The notes under the pieces: model-generated
What the model was told of the DNA's origin: nothing
What the model saw: only the letters and a program-made list of their open reading frames with translations
Databases searched by the model: none
IMG/VR virus record: IMGVR_UViG_3300008114_000270
Coordinates: 1-22,602 of that record
Source: a virus
Direction: 5' to 3' (one strand)
Length of the DNA: 22,602 nt
Position numbers and translations under genes: made by a program
Part shown: positions 1 to 6,510 of the stretch, in pieces
Numbering within the stretch: the first letter of the stretch is position 1
Layout of the letters: each line of letters begins with the position of its first letter

Positions 1-384
1 ATATTCCTTTTGTGCATCTGATTGTCTATCCTTCCCATACTTAATCTCAATCTTAACTGACCGCCCTCTTATAGTTGCAGAGATGTCTGCAGTTCCTTTG
101 GTGCTTTGCCCAGGTGTCCACTTGCCGGGGAGTTGTTTTGTGTGAGCCATCATACCTGAGCCAACTTGTATCTTAGCTCCTTCCCTGTACTGACCTTGAG
201 ATGAGATTCTCTCTGCTTGACCTCCCATGAACTGGATCCATGCAATGACACATTTTGTCAAGGCATTGGCATTGTTATCATTCCATTCTGTTTTAGGGAT
301 GTAAGCCTCTGGCATGTTTGGGTATTTCAGTTTCAAGCTCTCCATCATGAGTGCATTGAGTTTGTCTTTGTTAGATCGTTTCAT
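1..384 (-). CDS. VRR-NUC-like (PD-(D/E)XK) nuclease, 3' end cut by window edge
   Basis: The ATG is at 384 and the frame is open for 128 codons to the left edge, so the C-terminus is missing. Residues 97-125 carry the pattern of a VRR-NUC/PD-(D/E)XK nuclease: GTAD with Asp100, then IEIK at 112-115 giving Glu113 and Lys115, followed by Gln121 and Gln125 in a QSxxQ-like stretch. In known VRR-NUC proteins these residues bind the metal and cut DNA; phage members act as Holliday-junction or flap-type nucleases in recombination and replication. The gene overlaps the end of the HNH gene by 14 bp, which suggests translational coupling and a shared role in DNA processing. The N-terminal 90 residues are not recognised. 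The fold is inferred from the short motif spacing only; the branched-DNA substrate is an inference from family members. Confidence 0.72.
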   Translation of the reverse strand, partial: MKRSNKDKLNALMMESLKLKYPNMPEAYIPKTEWNDNNANALTKCVIAWIQFMGGQAERISSQGQYREGAKIQVGSGMMAHTKQLPGKWTPGQSTKGTADISATIRGRSVKIEIKYGKDRQSDAQKEY

Positions 385-979
385 TTTTATGTATTTTATT
401 ATGATGACAATTATAGCAAACTGATATCAATTCAAACATTAATTCATTTTTCCAATTAGCATAAGTCAAATGATGTACTTCTGTTGCTTGAGATTCAAGG
501 CAACCTTGACATAGATAATTATCTCTTTTTAAGACTTTTTGTCTTATACTCTTCCATTGTGGTGTTTGTAAATACTCATTATGTTCTTTAAACCAGGTAT
601 CTCTTTTTTCTTGTGATTGTTTTTGATACTCCTCTTGCTGTTTTTGTTTTTTTTTCTCGTGGAATGGTTTTGAATATTCATTAAAATATCTATTATAAGA
701 TGGTCCATTATCCTCTAATGATTGACTAAATTTTTTAATTTGATTATTTGATATTTTTTCTTTTAAATTTTCAACCTCTGAATGTTTTAATGATCCACCA
801 GTTGATTTTATTCCACATGTTTGACATTGTTTGTATAACATTATCCTGCCTGTTTCACTTAGTTTGTAAACATGTTCATAATAATGTTCCTTATCACAGT
901 TGTATAAAATCCATTCATTTCTCCAATCTTCATAAGATAATTGCTCATTTAAATCTAAATCTATTACATAAGTTTTCAT
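371..979 (-). CDS. HNH endonuclease
   Basis: A 202-residue protein with an HNH nuclease domain at about 137-197. Two Cys pairs (Cys157/Cys160 and Cys188/Cys191) would hold the structural zinc; His169-His170 provides the catalytic His, and His197 closes the motif. The leading YLQTPQWKSIRQKVLKRD stretch is typical of this HNH subgroup. Residues 105-130 are a Lys/Gln/Glu-rich helix, probably a coil linker, and an extra CxxC at 52-55 may form part of a separate N-terminal DNA- or metal-binding region. The gene starts one base after the stop of the primase-helicase gene and overlaps the following nuclease gene, so it is in the replication operon. Such enzymes may be free-standing homing nucleases or act in DNA processing near packaging; context slightly favours a replication-linked role, but this cannot be settled here. 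Confidence 0.88.
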   Translation of the reverse strand: MKTYVIDLDLNEQLSYEDWRNEWILYNCDKEHYYEHVYKLSETGRIMLYKQCQTCGIKSTGGSLKHSEVENLKEKISNNQIKKFSQSLEDNGPSYNRYFNEYSKPFHEKKKQKQQEEYQKQSQEKRDTWFKEHNEYLQTPQWKSIRQKVLKRDNYLCQGCLESQATEVHHLTYANWKNELMFELISVCYNCHHNKIHKNETI

Positions 980-980
980 A

Positions 981-3359
981 TTAAAAAGGTGTTTCGTTTA
1001 TAGGTGTAATATTATCCCAAACATCTGCAGGTTTTTCCTCTTTGTTTGGCTCTCTAATTATCATTTTACCAATACCTCCTGAGTAGGATGTTTCAAAAAT
1101 AAACTTATTGAACTCACAGTATTTTTTTAGATTTCGAGTCATTAAGTTTTGACTTATATTTCTTTTCCTTAACTCTGGGAAGTTATCCATTAGGTTATCA
1201 TAAGTGGATTTGATACTTATATATTCATTCTTTACAAGGCCAGCAAAAAAGATATTCATTTCATTACCTATCTGATCAATCAATTTTCTGTAGTCAAGAT
1301 TCTTTAATGGCATGTCAAGTAAGCCCTCTTTAAGATATATGCTAATACATTCCATCATATAGTTGTCAAAGTTGGCCCACTCATCATCTGACCATTCATT
1401 GAATAGCTCATGTCCAAATTCCATTATGGGAGTATAAGTGTCATTGAAATAAGAGCTCATTTCAACCTCATATTTTCTGGCATTGAATGAGGCACTATCT
1501 CCCTGGATGGTGTAATTGGTTGTGATTATAATTTTAGGTGACTCAGTTACATCCAATTTAATGCTGTCCTTACCTTTGTACTCTATTGTAATCCCCTCTG
1601 TTATGACACTAAATAGATTCTCAAAGTTAAATGACTTTCTAACATCATCAAATACTAACACTTGACAGTCTGTTGATACACTTTGATAAGGGAATGATTT
1701 GTTAAAATCAAAGGTTTTACCATCTAATGCTTGTACTTTTCGGAGTTGTTTGAGTGCATTCCAAAATAATCCCTTCCCGGATCTTCCATTTGGGCTGTCA
1801 GAAATTACCTCATCATTGAATATTATAGCTTTGTTATTGCTGTTTGTCTTAAATGAGTGCAGTAAATAACCAATTACAGTCTCAAATGCCTTATATTTTT
1901 TCTCATCTTGACCGGCAATCTTCCAGATAAACGTTCTATATTCAGACAAATGGTGATCAGTTGGATAATAATCTCTGTTAATCACCTGGTCTCTCCAAAT
2001 TGCCATGTTTACATCTGAATAACTTATTACCTCTTTATTGTCTTTGGTCACTTTTACAATGCAATTCTTATAAAATAAGTAACACTCATCCTTAGTATCC
2101 TTCAAAACATCAATAGGTTTTGATTTTAATAGGCTTAGATAGTCTCTTTTAAAGAATTTCAAGTTACCTGTCATTAGATTGAACACTCCCTCATCACATT
2201 GATTCTCTTCAATCCACTCAATGACAAAATCTTTGATGTCCTTTTCATAGATTAACTTTAAAAATATACCTTGTTTCTGAATAAAATCAAATGTACTGCC
2301 CTCATTAGGTGAGTTTTTAAAGAAATCATGTGACTCAAGGAAGTCTTTAAAGCGTTTATTATTCAATGAATAGTTACCTTTCTCATTCTTACTCCAAAAC
2401 TCCTCATTATCCACCATGTTAAACCTCTTGCGAAGCTCATCCTTTGCTCTCTTCCAGTCACCATCATACTTTAACTCAGTGAGGATGTTAAATGGGGAAT
2501 AGGCCTGCCTTGCTGTAAATGGTTGGCAGGATAGATCCTCTGAAAAGATATAAAACATCCCTGTATAATGTCCAAATGTAGCAGAGAACCCCTCTTTAAT
2601 ATCTTTATTTGGTCTGGTCCAATACTGTACATCATCATTTCTGGTCTCACAATACTGCCAGCCTGCTTTTGCAAGTAAATCAATAGCCTCTGATTGAAAT
2701 TCAAGGTTATATTTTCCATCCGGTGTGGTATCCTTCCATGACTCTGCCCATTTCTTATTTGGATCTGTTCGTTTTGACTTAGATACTATCTCTTTGTACT
2801 TATTAAATGAGTGAGCAAAATCCTGAATAGTCTGCACCTCATCAATCCCTTCCAATGCAGTGAGCTTAACATACTCTGGCCCCATGATATGATCATAACC
2901 TGCACTTGGCCAACAACAAACATACTGACCATTACCTCTAATCTCAATCATTACTGACTTAGTCTCCCAGTAAGCATAAGTTTTACCACTCAATACCTCA
3001 TCTTTGTAGATAAAATAAATGTGATATCCTCCACCTGCAGTCTTATAAATGGATAACTTTCCCTCCTGAATAAGACCTTGAATGTAAGGGATCTTAATAT
3101 AGCTTTCAAAGATGTTTGTAATTGGCTCATCCTTATGAGCGTCAAAATCTAACACATAAAAACCATCTGATACCTTACCACAGGCTATCCCTATTTTGGT
3201 AGTATCAACATCTGTAAAAAGTTTATCAATATGATCTTCATTAACAAGTTCATATAAGTAAGGATGTCCTGACTTAAGGTTTGGAGCTTTAGTGTGTTTC
3301 AATGGAAGTGGATTAAATCCATCCATTAGTAAATCATAGGCATAGTCTTTTAGAATCAT
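981..3359 (-). CDS. Prim-pol / superfamily 3 helicase replication protein
   Basis: A 792-residue two-part replication protein. The N-terminal archaeo-eukaryotic primase (prim-pol) domain covers about residues 5-185: the catalytic DFD is at 71-73 (in VLDFDAHKD), the GGGYHIYF motif with His113 at 109-116, and the third-acid strand IEIRGNGQYV at 138-147. The C-terminal SF3-type helicase covers about 455-640: Walker A SPNGRSGKG at 522-530, Walker B VLVFDD at 567-572, and motif C KIIITTNYT at 609-617 with its sensor Asn615. The C-terminal 100 residues may be a winged-helix DNA-binding part. This layout fits phage and plasmid proteins that unwind the origin and make primers. The gene follows the AT-rich candidate origin and is the first gene of the left operon. 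The start ATG at 3359 has an A/T-rich leader with no Shine-Dalgarno. Confidence 0.93.
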   Translation of the reverse strand: MILKDYAYDLLMDGFNPLPLKHTKAPNLKSGHPYLYELVNEDHIDKLFTDVDTTKIGIACGKVSDGFYVLDFDAHKDEPITNIFESYIKIPYIQGLIQEGKLSIYKTAGGGYHIYFIYKDEVLSGKTYAYWETKSVMIEIRGNGQYVCCWPSAGYDHIMGPEYVKLTALEGIDEVQTIQDFAHSFNKYKEIVSKSKRTDPNKKWAESWKDTTPDGKYNLEFQSEAIDLLAKAGWQYCETRNDDVQYWTRPNKDIKEGFSATFGHYTGMFYIFSEDLSCQPFTARQAYSPFNILTELKYDGDWKRAKDELRKRFNMVDNEEFWSKNEKGNYSLNNKRFKDFLESHDFFKNSPNEGSTFDFIQKQGIFLKLIYEKDIKDFVIEWIEENQCDEGVFNLMTGNLKFFKRDYLSLLKSKPIDVLKDTKDECYLFYKNCIVKVTKDNKEVISYSDVNMAIWRDQVINRDYYPTDHHLSEYRTFIWKIAGQDEKKYKAFETVIGYLLHSFKTNSNNKAIIFNDEVISDSPNGRSGKGLFWNALKQLRKVQALDGKTFDFNKSFPYQSVSTDCQVLVFDDVRKSFNFENLFSVITEGITIEYKGKDSIKLDVTESPKIIITTNYTIQGDSASFNARKYEVEMSSYFNDTYTPIMEFGHELFNEWSDDEWANFDNYMMECISIYLKEGLLDMPLKNLDYRKLIDQIGNEMNIFFAGLVKNEYISIKSTYDNLMDNFPELRKRNISQNLMTRNLKKYCEFNKFIFETSYSGGIGKMIIREPNKEEKPADVWDNITPINETPF

Positions 3360-3373
3360 AACTGTTTTTTTTA

Positions 3374-3413
3374 TACACTGTTAAAATAAAATAGGGGGAA
3401 AAGGAACAGTGTA
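3374..3413. repeat. 9-bp inverted repeat in primase leader
   Basis: TACACTGTT (3374-3382) and AACAGTGTA (3405-3413) are a perfect 9-bp inverted repeat around a 22-nt spacer, 15 bp in front of the primase-helicase ATG. ACTGTTAAA also recurs at 3541-3549. It could be a hairpin in the mRNA leader that controls the replication gene, or an operator for a dimeric protein. There is no U-run on the coding side, so it is not a normal terminator. Confidence 0.6.
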
Positions 3414-3449
3414 ACCTTTTTACTGGGCAGCTAACCGCAAACCCCTATG

Positions 3450-3457
3450 CAAATTTA
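3450..3457 (-). promoter_or_regulatory. Possible -7 element for replication operon
   Basis: On the minus strand this reads TAAATTTG, a match to the Bacteroidota -7 element TAnnTTTG, about 90 bp before the primase-helicase ATG. The expected TTTG -33 element is not found 19-21 bp upstream, where the sequence is only A/T, so the call is weak. A promoter is expected somewhere between the terminator at 3732-3765 and 3359. Confidence 0.25.
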
Positions 3458-3480
3458 AAAATAATTTTAATAGAAAAATA

Positions 3481-3723
3481 GAAATATTCAGAAAAAAAAT
3501 ATTTCTAAAATATTTCGGTTGTAACTTATTTAAAATCAAACTGTTAAATGCACTTTGTAAAAATAGAAACTTTTTTTTCAGAAAAAAATAATTTGTTTTT
3601 GCTATTCGTTCATAGAGCGTATAGGGGTAAAAAATATTTCTTTTTTCTAACTACTTAATAATGTGAGTTTTAACCCGTAAAAATTAAATTTTCAAGATAT
3701 TTCAAAAAATAAATATTTCGGTT
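3481..3723. repeat. AT-rich repeat region, candidate replication origin
   Basis: The stretch 3360-3790 has no convincing gene. Within it AATATTTC occurs at 3498-3505, 3509-3516, 3633-3640 and 3712-3719, with a one-base variant at 3696-3703. GAAATATT at 3481-3488 is the inverted form and makes a perfect 8-bp inverted repeat with 3498-3505. The longer form AAATATTTCGGTT is repeated exactly at 3508-3520 and 3711-3723. The region lies between a DnaA domain IV-like gene and the primase-helicase gene. Repeats plus very low GC plus these neighbours suggest an origin or a regulatory region; no classical DnaA box (TTATNCACA) was found. Short AT-only motifs can recur by chance, but the 13-bp GC-containing repeat is less easily explained so. 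Confidence 0.45.
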
Positions 3724-3731
3724 TTGACCAT

Positions 3732-3765
3732 AAAAAAATCCCCTGAGCTCGTTTGCAAAGGGGAT
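3732..3765 (-). terminator. Intrinsic terminator of the early operon
   Basis: AGGGGAT (3759-3765) pairs perfectly with ATCCCCT (3738-3744) around a 14-nt loop, and on the minus strand the stem is followed by a seven-T run (3732-3738). It lies 26 bp downstream of the stop of the DnaA-IV-like gene. A short CTTTT on the other side gives only weak potential for plus-strand termination. It should separate the early unit from the replication operon. Confidence 0.85.
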
Positions 3766-3790
3766 CTTTTCGTAAGTATAATAATAATAA

Positions 3791-4171
3791 TCAAATATGA
3801 CTCTCCAAATTTAATTCTTTATAAAGATTATTTCTCAATCTAAACTTAATTTTTTTCAACACTGGGATTGAGTAACATCCCATGATGTCATCAACCAAAC
3901 TGTAATTATGATCTAAATTTTCAAATAATAATCTCTCCTGTTCAGTGTGCTCAATGTAGATACTGTCATTGATTGACATAAAATCTTTGTGAATCTTGAT
4001 GCCATACATGATAGTTGCATGATCCTTTTTGAATATCTTACCTATCTCCTGTAATGTTAATCCATTGTTGCGAAGTAAGTTTGATAAATAAAATCTTTTG
4101 TAAACCAGATGCCGGTATCTATCTTTTGAATTCAATTTATTCTCTTCAATATACTTTATTATCTCTTCCAT
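3791..4171 (-). CDS. DnaA domain IV-like DNA-binding protein
   Basis: A 126-residue protein. Residues about 20-62 resemble the C-terminal DNA-binding domain of DnaA: a helix ending in KRFYLSNLLRNNG, then LTLQEIGKIF, then KKDHATIMYGIKIH (49-61), which matches the DnaA signature DHTTVxHAxxKI. There is no AAA+ ATPase part, so this is a stand-alone domain-IV-like protein and not a full initiator. The rest (65-126) is unrecognised and mostly helical. It is the last gene of the early operon and lies directly beside the repeat-rich candidate origin, which supports a role in binding origin or promoter DNA; it could bind host DnaA boxes or phage-specific repeats. The start ATG lies within the micro-ORF 4159-4242 (13-bp overlap). 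Confidence 0.75.
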   Translation of the reverse strand: MEEIIKYIEENKLNSKDRYRHLVYKRFYLSNLLRNNGLTLQEIGKIFKKDHATIMYGIKIHKDFMSINDSIYIEHTEQERLLFENLDHNYSLVDDIMGCYSIPVLKKIKFRLRNNLYKELNLESHI

Positions 4172-4242
4172 ATTTTTCCTGTTATAATCATAATTATTCC
4201 AACTGCTAATAATAGCAGTGCCATCTTTGCCTCCTCAGCCAT
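4159..4242 (-). CDS. Micro-ORF, 27-residue single-span membrane peptide
   Basis: The frame encodes 27 residues beginning MAEEAK, then a hydrophobic span at about 7-22 (MALLLLAVGIIMIITG) and the basic end KIWKR. It exactly fills the gap between two genes: its ATG overlaps the stop of the upstream gene by 8 bp and its stop overlaps the start of the DnaA-IV-like gene by 13 bp. The acidic start, membrane span and positive tail form a sensible small membrane protein and the tiling is what is seen for real genes in this operon. Function is unknown; small phage membrane peptides of this kind can act in superinfection exclusion, host takeover or membrane anchoring of replication. No homology evidence is available. 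Confidence 0.55.
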   Translation of the reverse strand: MAEEAKMALLLLAVGIIMIITGKIWKR

Positions 4243-4663
4243 TTGTCACCTCCTCTACTTTGTAACCATTTTGCAGATACCATTCAAGAGTACTCCATTC
4301 CTCTTGATCATATCCAGGATCATAAAGATATCCTTCATTGTTTAACTTGCAATGCCACCAATAACCGCCTTCCTCTTCCATGGTATCTGGGAACCAAACT
4401 CTGTAATGTTTGTGGCCATTTTTAATTGGTAAGTGAAAATTGTTTTTAAAATATTCTCTTGCATCTTTGATGGACCATGTTGGATCATCATCTGTTGCAA
4501 ATTCAACTCCTTTCAAAAATCCGTTGATTGTTTGAACTTCCTCCATTTTAAGAAACTTCCAAAACTGATTGACAAACTGTCTACCCTTTTCAGTGTGGAT
4601 ATCAAATAATGATGGATGCAATATCTCTAATTCAGAGAATACTTGTTGTAATACTGTTTTCAT
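4235..4663 (-). CDS. Hypothetical protein, acidic, aromatic-rich
   Basis: A 142-residue acidic protein of unknown role. The N-terminal 50 residues look helical (MKTVLQQVFSELEILHPSLF...). The second half is rich in Trp, Tyr and acidic residues (GGYWWHCKLNNEGYLYDPGYDQEEWSTLEWYLQNGYKVE), suggesting a small compact beta/alpha fold. No catalytic motif is visible. It belongs to the early operon and is preceded by micro-ORF 4665-4736, whose stop is one base before this ATG. Early, acidic small phage proteins often act against host proteins, but nothing in the sequence shows that here. Confidence 0.8.
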   Translation of the reverse strand: MKTVLQQVFSELEILHPSLFDIHTEKGRQFVNQFWKFLKMEEVQTINGFLKGVEFATDDDPTWSIKDAREYFKNNFHLPIKNGHKHYRVWFPDTMEEEGGYWWHCKLNNEGYLYDPGYDQEEWSTLEWYLQNGYKVEEVTNG

Positions 4664-4664
4664 A

Positions 4665-4736
4665 TTAACTAAATTTAGTTGTGTAATAAATAGCTTTGTA
4701 AGCTAAGATTAATCTTGTTGGGTTTTTTACTGTCAT
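4665..4736 (-). CDS. Micro-ORF, 23-residue basic peptide
   Basis: The frame reads MTVKNPTRLILAYKAIYYT and four more residues (23 in all). The start forms an ATGA overlap with the stop of the 4733-4978 gene and the TAA ends one base before the ATG at 4663, so it fills the gap completely. The peptide is basic with a possible short amphipathic helix. Overlap geometry is the main evidence; at this length an open frame can arise by chance, so it is less certain than the two membrane micro-ORFs. Confidence 0.4.
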   Translation of the reverse strand: MTVKNPTRLILAYKAIYYTTKFS

Positions 4737-4978
4737 GCTATTTGTTTTTGTTGGTCAATATCTTTGAATAATTCTGTTTCAGTTCCTGCCTTGCCCATTG
4801 CTTTGAGGAAGTCAACCTCGACCTTTGCAGACTGGATGATCACACTTCCAATTTGTGCAATTGCCTCTGCTTTGTTTATCTCTAAATTGAGTTGCTCAGG
4901 AGTGAGCTCATCATTATCTAATCTCTCAAGAGATGCGAATAGGTGATCACGTAGATCATTAATTTTGTTTCGTGCCAT
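4733..4978 (-). CDS. Hypothetical small helical phage protein
   Basis: An 81-residue protein, predicted helical throughout, with a MARNKINDLRDHLFASLERL start and a later AEAIAQIGSVIIQSAKVEVDFLKA helix. Small proteins with this arrangement are frequent among phages, usually next to regulatory or HNH genes, but I know of no proven function. The gene overlaps the end of the upstream HNH gene by 20 bp and has an ATGA junction with the downstream micro-ORF, so it is embedded in the early operon. The charged, heptad-like spacing suggests a dimer or helical bundle. A role as an adaptor or DNA-associated regulator is only a guess from context. Confidence 0.82.
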   Translation of the reverse strand: MARNKINDLRDHLFASLERLDNDELTPEQLNLEINKAEAIAQIGSVIIQSAKVEVDFLKAMGKAGTETELFKDIDQQKQIA

Positions 4979-5573
4979 TGATTTTCTTTTTTAGTTTACT
5001 ATTTAATTTCATTACCTCCTGTATCTCTGCAGGAAATCTTTGTATTGTGTTCAGCTCCATGTTGCCAGATTGATGTAACATCTCAAGGTTGTTAATATCC
5101 CAATTCATTGTGTTACCATCTTTGAATCTAATGACATAACCTGGAGGTATTGGTCCATTGTGTTGTTCCCATACTACTCTATGCATCAACCTCCAATCAC
5201 AGTCTTTGATTTTGATGTAAGCATAATTCCTGCCCTCCTTATCCATCCTCCAGTTGATTGTGCCAACAGGCTGTGTGTTGTGAGGTTTGCCACCTTTTTT
5301 GAACATGGTATGTTTGACTCTCTCGTAAACATCTGAACTCATTGGAACTCCTTTATTGTGAGGAGTATCACCTTTTTTAAACCTGGTTCCCTTACCACGC
5401 TCTTTAAGGTCTGCCCATCCAGGTTGATGCGTTCTAATATACTCATCTGTTTTCTTTAATCCCATTGAATAGGCTCTATTATAAACCTGCCTAATTGAGA
5501 TATTCAGATCACGTGCAATCAAATCTGTTGGCTCATGTGGATAACGCTGTCTAATATGGTCATTGATTGTCAT
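4959..5573 (-). CDS. HNH endonuclease with N-terminal helix-turn-helix
   Basis: A 204-residue protein. Residues about 14-40 form a helix-turn-helix (TDLIARDLNISIRQVYNRAY), probably for DNA targeting. Linkers with FKKGDTPHNKG (65-75) and a second FKKG...PHN copy (91-99) are common between DNA-binding and nuclease parts of phage HNH proteins. The nuclease part, about 125-165, has His131 (MHRVVWEQHNGPIPPG) and the FKDGNTMNWDINNLEML stretch with Asn157 and Asn161/162. The position where the classic motif has a His (VNHIDG) is Arg149 here, a known variation of this subfamily. It resembles free-standing homing endonucleases. The start overlaps the upstream HTH gene stop as ATGA. Its position among essential early genes without an intron fits a mobile free-standing nuclease or a domesticated one. 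Confidence 0.82.
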   Translation of the reverse strand: MTINDHIRQRYPHEPTDLIARDLNISIRQVYNRAYSMGLKKTDEYIRTHQPGWADLKERGKGTRFKKGDTPHNKGVPMSSDVYERVKHTMFKKGGKPHNTQPVGTINWRMDKEGRNYAYIKIKDCDWRLMHRVVWEQHNGPIPPGYVIRFKDGNTMNWDINNLEMLHQSGNMELNTIQRFPAEIQEVMKLNSKLKKKINGTKQN

Positions 5574-5761
5574 TTCTGTATCATTATTTTATTAAACTTA
5601 TCTTTTATTATCTTGTATCCAAGTGACCTGTATAACTTGAGATACCTGTACACTGTCCTTTCAGTTACATTGAGATACCTTGCTATGGTATGGATGCACC
5701 TGGACTTATCTTGAAGGAGCTCCATTAACCGGATGCACCTGTACATTTTGTGTTGGTTCAT
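5570..5761 (-). CDS. Small HTH DNA-binding regulator
   Basis: A 63-residue basic protein that is almost entirely one winged-helix-type HTH: LMELLQDKSRCIHTIARYL (12-30), turn NVTE, recognition helix RTVYRYLKLYRSLGY (35-49), then a short strand pair KIIKDKFNKIMI that would form the wing. It resembles the HTH_11/DeoR-type N-terminal domains of bacterial regulators without any effector domain. It may control the early promoter at 6737-6767 or switch to late expression; the direct repeats at 6827-6858 are possible targets, though this link is inference. It couples to the HNH gene by an ATGA overlap. Confidence 0.8.
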   Translation of the reverse strand: MNQHKMYRCIRLMELLQDKSRCIHTIARYLNVTERTVYRYLKLYRSLGYKIIKDKFNKIMIQK

Positions 5762-5773
5762 ATCCTCTCAATT

Positions 5774-5989
5774 TTAATGATTAGTTTCTCCCAAACATTG
5801 CTCATCCTTCGAGCCTCCCATTCTGCATCTGCTTTGACAGTCTTTTCTAATATCCTCCATGCTCCTCCGATGTAACCTCGATAACGTACTTTCCACATAA
5901 TTCAATGCTTTTAAATAATTAATGTATCTATCCATGTCAAAGTGATCCCATCCATTGACATATGCCAGTGTAATTTTAGGCTCTCTCAT
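5774..5989 (-). CDS. Hypothetical protein, Cys-rich tail
   Basis: A 71-residue protein starting MREPKITLAYVNGWDHF. A longer form beginning with TTG at 5998 is possible, but the ATG at 5989 follows the micro-ORF stop (TAG at 5991-5993) by a single base, the same junction seen at 4665/4663, so I prefer it. The middle part is helical (DMDRYINYLKALNYVESTLSRLHRRS), and the end holds three Cys (CQSRCRMGGSKDEQC) that may bind metal. No family is recognised. It sits 12 bp upstream of the HTH regulator gene. Confidence 0.68.
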   Translation of the reverse strand: MREPKITLAYVNGWDHFDMDRYINYLKALNYVESTLSRLHRRSMEDIRKDCQSRCRMGGSKDEQCLGETNH

Positions 5990-5990
5990 G

Positions 5991-6089
5991 CTATCCAATT
6001 AAACCGATGTATATAAACACACCTGTAAATAATAATAATGCACCAGAAACGATTAAAATATCTCTTATGGCTTTTTGATCTTGGCTCAT
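5991..6089 (-). CDS. Micro-ORF, 32-residue single-span membrane peptide
   Basis: The 32-residue frame starts MSQDQKAIRDI and continues with a single hydrophobic span at about 11-31 (ILIVSGALLLFTGVFIYIG). The ATG overlaps the TGA of the zinc-finger gene as ATGA, and the TAG ends one base before the next ATG at 5989. This complete tiling of an otherwise empty gap and the clear polar-then-hydrophobic layout make it a credible gene. Function is unknown; it is similar in type but not in sequence to the 4159-4242 peptide. Confidence 0.6.
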   Translation of the reverse strand: MSQDQKAIRDILIVSGALLLFTGVFIYIGLIG

Positions 6090-6448
6090 GCTAATTGATT
6101 TTTAAGATTAACTAAATGACTTTCTAATCTTGCAAGGCCACGAGCTTGTGTATTAAGTTTGTTCTTATACTTAGGCAGTAACTCATAGAACATTCCTTTA
6201 CTTAGGTCTTTTAATGTGTCAGATGTCAATCTAATGCGAGTCAACATTCCATCAATCATGTACTCAACATCCTCAATTCTGCAATAAAATTTAATGATTT
6301 CCTCCTCATCCTCAATCTGGCCCTCACCATGACACTCCTCACATGTTACTGAATAGTCATAAGATGGACACTCATCCCATGAGTCATTTGCTGCAATTGT
6401 TCCACTGCCACAGCAAGTGTTACATTCTTTGATAAATTCTTTTTTCAT
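6086..6448 (-). CDS. DnaJ-type zinc-finger phage protein
   Basis: A 120-residue protein. Two CxxCxGxG repeats, CNTCCGSG (9-16) and CEECHGEG (36-43), would bind one zinc as in the central DnaJ zinc region. The rest, about 50-118, is predicted helical (KFYCRIEDVEYMIDGMLTRI and later helices) and has no J domain, so it is not a co-chaperone by itself. Similar short CxxCxGxG proteins are common in phages and their role is unknown; they may bind proteins or nucleic acid. The leader contains TAACAAATCA three bases before the ATG, the same element and distance as in front of the 6511-6711 gene. Confidence 0.82.
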   Translation of the reverse strand: MKKEFIKECNTCCGSGTIAANDSWDECPSYDYSVTCEECHGEGQIEDEEEIIKFYCRIEDVEYMIDGMLTRIRLTSDTLKDLSKGMFYELLPKYKNKLNTQARGLARLESHLVNLKNQLA

Positions 6449-6510
6449 ACTTGATTTGTTATTGATTATTTATTAAATGTGCGTTGTCAAGCCGCACCCC
6501 TTGATATTTA

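Noticed and set aside
3661-3680. Possible DnaA box near AATGTGAGTTTT
   Set aside because: It does not match TTATNCACA or its complement closely enough.
3360-3790. Gene or tRNA in the long non-coding stretch
   Set aside because: No frame with sensible protein composition and no tRNA-like cloverleaf was seen; the content is repeats, hairpin and terminator.
3778-3792. TAA/TTA microsatellite after the DnaA-IV-like gene
   Set aside because: A short simple repeat in an AT-rich genome; no sign of function.
6479-6497. Short hairpin GTGCG/CGCAC in the gap 6449-6510
   Set aside because: Only five base pairs with a 9-nt loop and no T-run; not enough to call a terminator or regulatory RNA.
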